This document shows, piece by piece, positions 40,897 to 48,293 of a DNA stretch of 64,000 bases (the stretch's first letter is position 1; each line of letters begins with the position of its first letter). The DNA comes from Aliihoeflea sp. 2WW (GTDB lineage: Bacteria > Pseudomonadota > Alphaproteobacteria > Rhizobiales > Rhizobiaceae). The stretch spans positions 124,001 to 188,000 of the forward strand of contig NZ_AYOD01000021.1 in the NCBI RefSeq assembly GCF_000497755.1, in the 5' to 3' direction. A program made the translations under genes and the position numbers. Under the pieces are notes generated by a model. The model saw only the letters and a program-made list of their open reading frames with translations. It was not told where the DNA came from and did no database searches.

Positions 40897-41738
40897 CACA
40901 TCCTCATCAGAACCAGGCCGGCGATGACGATGAGGATGGCGAGAACACGCTGCGCCTTGATCTTCTCGCCGAGGAACAGGACGCCAATGATGACCGCGAA
41001 GACGACGCTCGTCTCGCGCAGCGCCGCCACCAGCGCGATCGGCGCGACGGTGAAGCCCCAGATCGCGATCCAGTAGGCGCCGAGCGACAGCGCGCCGGCG
41101 ATGAAGCCCGCCTTCCAGTTCTGCGCGATCATGCGCCCGGTCGCCCGGCCCTGCCGCCAGAAGGCCCAGGCCATGAGCGGGATGCCGTCGAGGACGAAGA
41201 GCCACAGCACATAGGTGTGCGGATCGCCCGCCGCCCGCGCCCCGATGCCGTCCGACAGCGTGTAGCCGGTGATGAAGACGGCGGTGATCAGCGCGAAGAC
41301 CAACCCGCGCGGCGAGGCCCTCAGCGCCTTCACGCCGCCGTCGAGCGACAGCGTCACGATGCCGAGCCCGAGCACGACGATGCCGATCGTGGCGAAGGGC
41401 GTCAGGTCTTCACCCAGCAGCAGGATGCTGGCGGCGAGTGTCAGCATCGGCGCCGAACCGCGCGCCAGCGGATAGATCTGCCCGAGTTCGCCATGCGCAT
41501 AGGCATTGGCGAGGAAGACGTTGTAGCCGAGATGAAGGCAGACCGAGAGCGCCAGCCACGGCCATGCTTCAGTGCGGGGAAAGTCGACGAAGAACAGCCC
41601 CGGCAGCGCGATCAGCGCACTCATCGCGGCCAGCATCGTCATCAGCGCGATGCGGTCGCCGCGAAAGCGCAGGACGGCGTTCCAGCCCGCATGCATCAGG
41701 GCCGAGGCAAGGACGATGGCGATGACGGTGAGGCTCAT
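40896..41738 (-). CDS. EamA/DMT-family transporter
   Basis: A 280-residue inner-membrane protein with ten predicted helices in two EamA repeats: VLASALMHAGWNAVLRF...NAYAHGELGQIYPLARGSAPMLTLAASILLLGED and ALSLGAYWIAIWGFTVAPIALVAALRETSVVFAVIIGVLFLGEK. It is likely a metabolite or amino-acid exporter. The substrate cannot be deduced. ATG 41738 is chosen by alignment to the first helix. The Shine-Dalgarno is weak. Confidence 0.88.
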   Translation of the reverse strand: MSLTVIAIVLASALMHAGWNAVLRFRGDRIALMTMLAAMSALIALPGLFFVDFPRTEAWPWLALSVCLHLGYNVFLANAYAHGELGQIYPLARGSAPMLTLAASILLLGEDLTPFATIGIVVLGLGIVTLSLDGGVKALRASPRGLVFALITAVFITGYTLSDGIGARAAGDPHTYVLWLFVLDGIPLMAWAFWRQGRATGRMIAQNWKAGFIAGALSLGAYWIAIWGFTVAPIALVAALRETSVVFAVIIGVLFLGEKIKAQRVLAILIVIAGLVLMRM

Positions 41739-41865
41739 GGGTCCCGCACTATAGCCGGCGAAGGAAAAGGACAATCGGCCCGCTTGGCCCAAAGCACGCC
41801 ACGCCCCTAGTCCAGATGGCAATGTCGCGATTGCCTCGCAGTCTATATGCTTTACTGCGAATCCA

Positions 41866-42963
41866 ATGACTTGCGACCAGAAGGCGAATCGATCCCTGAT
41901 GCAGAAACCGACCCCAATCTTCGACGGCCACAACGACACGCTGCTGCGGCTTCACCTGAGGAAGAGCGCCGATCCGGTGTCCGATTTCCTGAATGGCGGC
42001 GTCGGCGGCCATATCGACCTGCCGCGCGCGCTGGAAGGCGGCTTGCGCGCAGGGCTCTTCGCGATCTTCATCCCCTCGCCTGGCAAGGCGGCCGATGTCG
42101 AGGCGATCATGAGTCAGCCGACCTATGACGCGCCCCTGCCCGACCGCTGCACCGCGGATGCCGCGCTGGCCGAGACGATGGCGATGGCGGCGCTGCTGTT
42201 GCGCATCGAGGCGAGGTCCGAAGGCCGGCTGAAAGTCTGCCGCACGGCAGCGGAAATCTCAGCCACGGTCGGCGCCGGCAATTTCGCGGCCGTGCTTCAC
42301 ATCGAAGGCGCCGAGGCGATCAACGCGGATTTCAACAATCTCGACGTGCTCCACGCCGCCGGCCTGCGCTCGCTCGGCCCGGTCTGGAGCCGGCCGAACA
42401 TCTTCGGCCACGGTGTGCCCTTCCGCTTTCCCTCGACGCCCGACACCGGCCCCGGCCTCACCGATCTCGGCCGTGAGCTCGTTCGCCGCTGCAACGCGCT
42501 GCGGATCGCCTTCGACCTTTCCCACATCACCGAAAAAGGCTTCTGGGATGTCGCGGAACTGACCGACGCGCCGCTCATCGCCTCCCATTCCAACGCCCAT
42601 GCGGTGACGCCTCACGCACGCAATCTGACCGACGACCAGTTGAAGGCGATCGGCGAGACGAAGGGCATCGCCGGGCTGAACTAGGCCACCGCCTTCCTGC
42701 GCACCGACGGCCGCATGCGCCCCGACACGCCGTTCGAGATCATGCTGCGGCACATCGACCACATGGTCGAGAACGCGGGCATCGATTCGGTCGGCCTCGG
42801 CTCGGATTTCGACGGCGCGATGGTCCCGCAGGTGCTCGGCGATGCTGCGGGACTGCCGAAGCTGGTCGATGCCATGCACGCGCATGGCTATGGCGCGGCG
42901 GAGATCGAGAAGCTGTGCTTCGGCAACTGGCTGCGCGTGTTGAAGGAGACCTGGGGCGGTTAG
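41866..42963 (+). pseudogene. Membrane dipeptidase (peptidase M19) interrupted by an in-frame TAG
   Basis: Two segments in the same frame, 41866-42681 and 42685-42963, are separated only by TAG at 42682-42684. Together they encode a full M19 dipeptidase: FDGHNDTLLR (metal His/Asp), VLHIEGAEAI (Glu), FDLSHITEKGFWD and IASHSNAHAVTPHARN (His), and GLGSDFDGAM (Asp) after the stop. The break falls in GLN-stop-ATAFLR, where homologues have an aromatic residue. Both halves look conserved, so this is a recent nonsense mutation, a sequencing error or readthrough. Start could also be ATG 41899. Confidence 0.85.
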
Positions 42964-42976
42964 CAACTTCGAACCC

Positions 42977-43110
42977 GCGCCCCCTCCACCGCCTGCGGCG
43001 GCCCCCTCCCCCGCTTCGCTGGGGAGGAACAAGATCGCGGCCGTCCATGACGGTCGATCCTCCCTGCGAAGCGGGGGAGGTGCCGAGCGAATGCGAGGCG
43101 GAGGGGGCGC
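42977..43110. repeat. Palindromic intergenic element 2
   Basis: Outer arms GCGCCCCCTCC and GGAGGGGGCGC, and inner arms CCTCCCCCGCTTCGC / GCGAAGCGGGGGAGG plus TCCTCCC / GGGAGGA, make a 134-bp imperfect palindrome. It fills the space between the dipeptidase and the convergent phospholipase D gene. Such elements are commonly dispersed in rhizobial genomes. Any terminator or RNA-protecting role is inference. Confidence 0.85.
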
Positions 43111-43123
43111 TCCGGCGCTGAGC

Positions 43124-44401
43124 TCAAAGCTGCGTCCGAAACCAGCTCGCCGCCCAGTCCTTGGTCTTCTCCCACATCCCCCGGTTCCGCCATTCCTCCA
43201 GCGTCACCTCGTCCGACAGCGCGAGATCGGCGTCGAACACGTCGATCTGCGTCTGCGCGAAGGTCTCGTCATAGACGTTGAGGTTGGACTCGTCGTTCAG
43301 GCGGAAGGAGCGTTCGTCGAGATTGGTCGAGCCGATGGTCGACCAGTAGCGGTCGATGATGAGCACTTTCGGGTGATACATCGTCGGCTGATATTCGTGG
43401 ATGCGCACGCCCGCTTCGAGCAATTCGCCCCAGAAATGGCGTGAGCCGTGGCGCACGATCGGAACGTCGGTGAGCGCGCTCGGCACGATGATGTCGACCT
43501 CGACGCCCCGCGCCCGCGCCTCGACCAGTTGCGCGATCGAGACGTCGTCCGGCACGAAATAGGCCATGGCGATGCGAATGTGCTCGGTCGCGCCGGCCAT
43601 CGCCATCAAGAGCATCTGGTGCATGGATTTCGAGCCGCCGCTGGGGGACGACTTGACGTGCTGCGCCAGAAGTTCGCCGGCGGGCTCCAGTTCGGGATAG
43701 AAGGCGTCGCCCTGCAGCACCTCGCCGGTCGCTTCCAGCCAGTTTTCCGCGAAGGCGCCCTGCATGTCCGCGACCACCGGGCCCTCGACGCTGTAGTGAT
43801 TGTCGCGCCATTCGGCCGGATTGCGCGCGTCGCCCAGCCACTCGTCGCCGATGCCGACGCCGCCGGTGAAGCCGATCCGGCCGTCGACGATCAGGAGCTT
43901 GCGGTGGGTGCGGTAGTTGACGCGGTCGAGCGTGTACCAGCGCACCGGGCGGAAACGCTCGAAGACGACGCCCGCATCGGTCATGATAGAGATGATGTCT
44001 TCATCGAACGGCAGGCTGCCGACCGCGTCGACCAGCACCCGCACCGGCACGCCCTCGCGCGACTTGGCGGCAAGCGCATTGGCAAATCTCAGCGCGATCT
44101 CGCCCGACCAGTAAATGTAGGTTTCGAAATTGATGCTGGTCTCGGCCGCCTCGATGGCTTCCAGCATCGGCGGGAAGATTTCCTCGCCATTGACCAGCGT
44201 CTGGATCGCATGCCCGCCCGCGATGTTGCCGTCGAAGACCGAGTGCATGGTGCGCAGGAAGGCCGGGTCGGAGACGGAGACGACATGCGGCACCGGCCGC
44301 CGAATGTCCGTTTCGTCCGGCATCAGGTTGACGCCAAGCAGGCTCAGCGCCGCCGTGGCGACCAGAAATGCGCCGATCTTGAGTGCAAATCGCCAGTCCA
44401 T
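43124..44401 (-). CDS. Phospholipase D-like / cardiolipin synthase-like protein
   Basis: A 425-residue protein. One N-terminal membrane helix (ALKIGAFLVATAALSLLGVNL) is followed by two HKD catalytic motifs: YRTHRKLLIVDGRIGFTGGVG and MYHPKVLIIDRYWSTIGSTN. It probably transfers phosphatidyl groups or cleaves phospholipids at the inner membrane. It is divergent from a second HKD gene across 132 bp. The two may differ in substrate or be regulated together under envelope stress. Confidence 0.88.
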   Translation of the reverse strand: MDWRFALKIGAFLVATAALSLLGVNLMPDETDIRRPVPHVVSVSDPAFLRTMHSVFDGNIAGGHAIQTLVNGEEIFPPMLEAIEAAETSINFETYIYWSGEIALRFANALAAKSREGVPVRVLVDAVGSLPFDEDIISIMTDAGVVFERFRPVRWYTLDRVNYRTHRKLLIVDGRIGFTGGVGIGDEWLGDARNPAEWRDNHYSVEGPVVADMQGAFAENWLEATGEVLQGDAFYPELEPAGELLAQHVKSSPSGGSKSMHQMLLMAMAGATEHIRIAMAYFVPDDVSIAQLVEARARGVEVDIIVPSALTDVPIVRHGSRHFWGELLEAGVRIHEYQPTMYHPKVLIIDRYWSTIGSTNLDERSFRLNDESNLNVYDETFAQTQIDVFDADLALSDEVTLEEWRNRGMWEKTKDWAASWFRTQL

Positions 44402-44533
44402 CGAACCCCCGCGCCGTCCCTTCCCCGCTTGTGCCATCATGCGGCATCGGTTGACAGCGCGAAATGCGGCATGGTCCACCGGATGGATCGACTGGCGCAT
44501 TCCGGCGTTTGTCGGAACTGACCAAAGGCAACG

Positions 44534-45976
44534 ATGTACGCGACCCTCCAGGAATACTGGCCCTACATCCTGTTCGTCCTCGGCCTCGCCTTCGGGATTC
44601 CGGCGGCGATCCATGCCGCGATGACGAAGGACGACGTGCGCGCGGCGATCGGCTGGGTCGGAATCATCCTTTTGTCGCCGATCCTCGGCGCGGCGATCTA
44701 CGCCATTGCCGGCATCAACCGCATCCGTCGCGAGACGATCGGGAAGATGAAGTCGAGCGCCGAAGTGCAGGCGGCCGCCGGCGTCGAATCCGGCATGGCC
44801 TTCGAGGCGATCCACGCCGAGCCGCGCTTCCAGGCGATCAAGACGCTCGGCGACCGCGTCTCGCCCTTCTGGCTGACCGCCGGCAACGAGGTCGAGAAGC
44901 TTCACGGCGGCGACGAGACCTATCCGGCGATGATCGCCGAAATCGACGCGGCAAAGCGCTTCGTCGTAATGTCGAGCTACATCTTCGACAATGACGCGGC
45001 GGGCCGGCGGGTCGCCGATGCGCTGGTGCGCGCGCGCAAGCGCGGGGTCGAGGTGCGGGTGCTGATCGACGCGGTCGGCGCGCGATATTCGCGGCCCTCG
45101 ATCCGCCAGCAGCTTCGCGACGGAGCAGTGCCGAACCGGCTCTTCCTCGGCAACATCATCGGCTTTCGGCTGCCCTATGCGAATTTGCGCAATCACCGCA
45201 AGATCATGGTCGTCGACGGCCGCGTCGGCTTCACCGGCGGCATGAACATTCGCGAAGGCTTCGTCACCTCGCCGGAAAACCGCGAGCCGCATCGCGACCT
45301 CCATTTCCGCGTCACCGGCCCGGTCGTCTCGCAGTTCTTCGCGGTCTTCGCGGACGACTGGTTCTTCGTCGCGAAGGAACGGCTCGACGGCCAGGTCTGG
45401 CGCTCGGCGACGCCCGCGCTCACCGGTTCGTCCATCGCCCGGGTGATCTTCTCTGGACCTGACACGCGGCTCGACGCCACCCATGCGATGGTGATGGGCG
45501 CGGCGGCCGTCGCCCGCCGCCGGCTGATGATCGCCTCGCCCTATTTCCTGCCCGACCTCCAGATCGTCGGTGCGCTCGCCTCGGCCGCACGGCGCGGCGT
45601 CGAGGTCGACATCGTCATCCCCGCCGCCAACAATCTGCGCCTCGTCGACTATGCGATGACGGCGCAGCTCGACCAGGTGATCGGGCCGGGCTGCCGGGTC
45701 TGGCGTTCGGACGGTCCGTTCGACCATTCGAAACTCCTGACCGTCGACGGCACCTGGTCGCTGATCGGCTCGTCCAACATGGACACGCGCTCGCTGCGGC
45801 TGAACTTCGAGTTCGACGTCGAAATCTTCGACCGCGACTTCGCCGCCGATATCGAGGCACACCTGAAGCGCCGCATCGACGGCGGGCAGGAGGAGACGCT
45901 GGCGACGCTGACCGGCCGGCCCTTCCTCAAGCGCCTGCGCAACCGGATCGTCTGGCTGGCGTCGCCCTATCTGTGA
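44534..45976 (+). CDS. cls: Cardiolipin synthase
   Basis: A 480-residue protein. Two N-terminal membrane helices (YWPYILFVLGLAFGIPAAIHAAM, AAIGWVGIILLSPILGAAIYAIAG) are followed by HKD motif 1 (LRNHRKIMVVDGRVGFTGGMN) and HKD motif 2 (FDHSKLLTVDGTWSLIGSSN). This is the bacterial ClsA/C layout, which condenses phosphatidylglycerol or uses phosphatidylethanolamine to form cardiolipin. The EEP-family gene follows after 80 bases. Confidence 0.9.
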   Translation: MYATLQEYWPYILFVLGLAFGIPAAIHAAMTKDDVRAAIGWVGIILLSPILGAAIYAIAGINRIRRETIGKMKSSAEVQAAAGVESGMAFEAIHAEPRFQAIKTLGDRVSPFWLTAGNEVEKLHGGDETYPAMIAEIDAAKRFVVMSSYIFDNDAAGRRVADALVRARKRGVEVRVLIDAVGARYSRPSIRQQLRDGAVPNRLFLGNIIGFRLPYANLRNHRKIMVVDGRVGFTGGMNIREGFVTSPENREPHRDLHFRVTGPVVSQFFAVFADDWFFVAKERLDGQVWRSATPALTGSSIARVIFSGPDTRLDATHAMVMGAAAVARRRLMIASPYFLPDLQIVGALASAARRGVEVDIVIPAANNLRLVDYAMTAQLDQVIGPGCRVWRSDGPFDHSKLLTVDGTWSLIGSSNMDTRSLRLNFEFDVEIFDRDFAADIEAHLKRRIDGGQEETLATLTGRPFLKRLRNRIVWLASPYL

Positions 45977-46056
45977 GGTAAACCGATCGTGACGCCGTCG
46001 CCCGCCGGATCGTCGTATTTGCAACGGATCAATGCGAATGGCGTTAGCATGACGCG

Positions 46057-46938
46057 ATGCTCGACCAGACCCCGGATGATGTAATGAAGGCTTTGCGCCG
46101 GATCGGCAGGATGAAGACGATCAGGAACTCGCGGCTCATCGCCAATCTGCGCGACGCCCAGACCGTCTATGAACGCCATGACGGCGCGGGGGACAGCGCG
46201 GACCTCGTCGTCGCCTCCTACAACATTCACAAATGCGTCGGCACGGACGGCCGCTTCGACCCGATGCGCACCGCCGCCGTCATCGACGAACTGGGCGCGG
46301 ACATCGTCGCCATCCAGGAGGCCGACCGCCGCTTCGGCACACGCGACGGCCTGCTCGACCTGCTCCACATCGAGGAAAAGCTTGGCCTCACCCACGTCCC
46401 CGTCGCCGCGCACGCCACCGGCCATGGCTGGCACGGCAATGCGCTTCTCTACCGCGAGGGCGCGGTGCGGGACGTGCAGAAGCTGAAGCTGCCCGGCGCA
46501 GAGCCGCGCGGCGCGATCGTCGTCGACCTCGAAGTCAAGGGCGGCGTCCTGCGCGTCATCGCCGCCCATCTCGGCCTCCTGCGGCATTCACGGAAGAGGC
46601 AGATCGAGACGCTGATCGCCGAAGTCTCCGAATGCGGCACCAAGCCGACGCTGATCCTCGGCGATTTGAACGAATGGCGGCTCGGACGGCGCTCGTCGCT
46701 GACCCGTTTGCCCGCGTCCTTCGGGCCGAGCGAGGCGCTGCCGAGCTTTCCCGCGCGCTACCCGGTGCTGGCGCTCGACCGCATCTTCGGCACGCCTGAA
46801 AGCCTCGTCGCCAAACTCGAAGTCCACGATTCCGACCTCGCCAGAATCGCCTCCGACCATCGACCGATCAAGGCCTTCATCGACATGAAGCCGGTTGCGC
46901 GGCAGGCCGAGCGCGATAGCGAGGATCGCGCCGCCTGA
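46057..46938 (+). CDS. Endonuclease/exonuclease/phosphatase (EEP) family hydrolase
   Basis: A 293-residue protein. EEP core: LVVASYNIHKCVGTDGRFD, DIVAIQEADRR (metal Glu), LRVIAAHLGLLRHSRKRQIE, PTLILGDLNEW (Asp/Asn) and the final IASDHRPIKAFI (Asp-His). Members next to cardiolipin synthases may act on phospholipid head groups. Deoxyribonuclease activity is the alternative given the end-joining genes downstream. The first 35 residues before LVVASYN are basic and may be shorter in vivo. Confidence 0.86.
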   Translation: MLDQTPDDVMKALRRIGRMKTIRNSRLIANLRDAQTVYERHDGAGDSADLVVASYNIHKCVGTDGRFDPMRTAAVIDELGADIVAIQEADRRFGTRDGLLDLLHIEEKLGLTHVPVAAHATGHGWHGNALLYREGAVRDVQKLKLPGAEPRGAIVVDLEVKGGVLRVIAAHLGLLRHSRKRQIETLIAEVSECGTKPTLILGDLNEWRLGRRSSLTRLPASFGPSEALPSFPARYPVLALDRIFGTPESLVAKLEVHDSDLARIASDHRPIKAFIDMKPVARQAERDSEDRAA

Positions 46939-46993
46939 CCCGGAACTCCTGACCCCGCCCGACGTTTGGTGGGATATAACAGGAGTTTCTGAA

Positions 46994-47305
46994 ATGGCAG
47001 CCACACGCACCCTCACCGACCGCGACGAAATCCGCGACTGGGCCGCAGCCCGCATGGGCTCGCCGGCGATCAGCGAGGCCTCGCCCTCGGTCGGCGGCGA
47101 CGATCCGGTCCTGTCGATCGTCTTCGACCAGGCGTCCTATCAGGATCAGGATCGCGGTGCCGACGCGGCCATGGCGCTCGGCGGGCGCGAGATCGTCGAA
47201 TGGGACGACTGGTTCAAAATCTTCGAGGAAAAGCAGCTCGCGCTGGTGGTCTCCGAGGAAATTCCGGGCCGCAAGGATTCCTTCCACGAGATCGTCGCGA
47301 GGTAG
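46994..47305 (+). CDS. Conserved small protein upstream of ku
   Basis: A 103-residue protein, MAATRTLTDRDEIRDWAAARMGSPAISEASPSVGGDDPVLSIVFDQ..., ending in a WDDWFKIFEEKQLALVVSEE segment. ACAGGAG precedes the ATG. It ends 4 bases before ku, so it is likely part of the same transcript. The family is not recognised with certainty and no catalytic motif is visible. Confidence 0.65.
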   Translation: MAATRTLTDRDEIRDWAAARMGSPAISEASPSVGGDDPVLSIVFDQASYQDQDRGADAAMALGGREIVEWDDWFKIFEEKQLALVVSEEIPGRKDSFHEIVAR

Positions 47306-47309
47306 GACC

Positions 47310-48122
47310 ATGGCGCCGCGCTCGTTCTGGAAGGGTTATCTCAAGCTGTCGCTGGTGACATGCCCCATTTCCATGACGCCCGCGACCACCGCGAACAACA
47401 AGCTGCGCTTCCACACGATCAACGCCAAGACCGGCAACCGCATCGAAAGCCGCTACGTCGACGCGGTGACCGGCAAGCCGCTCGGCGAGCATGACGAGAT
47501 CAAGGGCTACGAGATCGGCGAGGACAAGCACGTCATGCTCGACGACGACGAGCTCGACGCCGTTGCGCTCGAAAGCACCCGCACCATCGACATCGAGCAG
47601 TTCGTCCCGGCCGATTCCATCGGCTGGATCTGGCTCGACAAGCCGCACTACATCGCCCCCGACGACAAGGTCGGTGAAGAGGCATTCGCTGTCATCCGCG
47701 ACGCCATGCGCGCGACGAAGAAGGTCGGCATCTCCCGCGTCGTCCTCTATCGCCGCGAACGCGCCGTGATGCTGGAGCCGCGCGGCAAGGGCATCGTCCT
47801 GTGGACGCTGCGCTATGGCGACGAGGTGCGCGAGGAGACCGAGTATTTCTCCGAAATCGAGCGCGAAAAGCCCGACGCGAAGCTGATGAAGCTGGTCAAG
47901 TCCCTGATCGACGATCGCTCGACAAAATGGGACCCGAAGCTGGTCGAGGACCCGGTGCAGGACAAGCTGCTCAAGATCATCGCGGCGAAGAAGAAAAAGA
48001 AGAAGCCGACGCTGGCGAAGGCAAAGTGCGAACCCGAGCCGGAGACGCCGTCCAACGTCGTTTCGATCATGGACGCGCTGAAGAAGAGCATCGCGAGTGA
48101 GAAGGCGGGGAAGACGAAGTAG
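47310..48122 (+). CDS. ku: Ku protein, non-homologous end joining
   Basis: A 270-residue bacterial Ku. MAPRSFWKGYLKLSLVTCPISMTPATTANNKLRFHTINAKTGNRI is the classic N-terminus. The bridge region YETYEI-like GYEIGEDKHVMLDDDELDAV and the core AVLYRRERAVMLEPRGKGIVLWTLRYGDEVR follow, with a Lys-rich C-terminal extension (KKKKKKPTLAKAK). It forms a homodimeric ring on DNA ends and recruits LigD. GAGGTAGG precedes the ATG. Confidence 0.95.
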   Translation: MAPRSFWKGYLKLSLVTCPISMTPATTANNKLRFHTINAKTGNRIESRYVDAVTGKPLGEHDEIKGYEIGEDKHVMLDDDELDAVALESTRTIDIEQFVPADSIGWIWLDKPHYIAPDDKVGEEAFAVIRDAMRATKKVGISRVVLYRRERAVMLEPRGKGIVLWTLRYGDEVREETEYFSEIEREKPDAKLMKLVKSLIDDRSTKWDPKLVEDPVQDKLLKIIAAKKKKKKPTLAKAKCEPEPETPSNVVSIMDALKKSIASEKAGKTK

Positions 48123-48129
48123 CGTCAGC

Positions 48130-48292
48130 GCTCCCCCTCTCCGGCCCTTCGGGCCACCTCTCCCCCGTAGGGGGGCGAGGAACCCAGGCTGGTTGAATAT
48201 CGCCGGATGATAGCCGCCACCGATAAGGGCGTTTCCTCGCCCCCTTCGGGGGAGAGGTGGCTCGGGCGACAGCCCGAGACGGAGAGGGGGAC
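48130..48292. repeat. Palindromic intergenic element 3
   Basis: Arms at about 48130-48182 and 48232-48292 are imperfect inverted repeats (CTCCCCCTCTCCG...CCACCTCTCCCCC...GGGGGCGAGGAA and its complement), each with its own smaller stem. The 163-bp element exactly fills the gap between the convergent ku and ligD genes and would be a strong bidirectional hairpin. Confidence 0.87.
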
Positions 48293-48293
48293 C

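Noticed and set aside
41739-41939. N-terminal extension of the EamA transporter gene up to 41939
   Set aside because: The added 67 residues lack membrane character, and the family begins at the MSLTVIAIVLAS segment (ATG 41738).
43124-46024. A single 966-codon minus-strand frame across the phospholipase D and cardiolipin synthase region
   Set aside because: Only the last 425 codons match an HKD protein. The rest is the antisense shadow of the plus-strand cardiolipin synthase gene, common in GC-rich DNA.
37919-48292. Possible CRISPR or tandem array among the GC-rich intergenic repeats
   Set aside because: The repeats are single inverted palindromes of different sequence, with no regular direct repeats or spacers and no cas genes.
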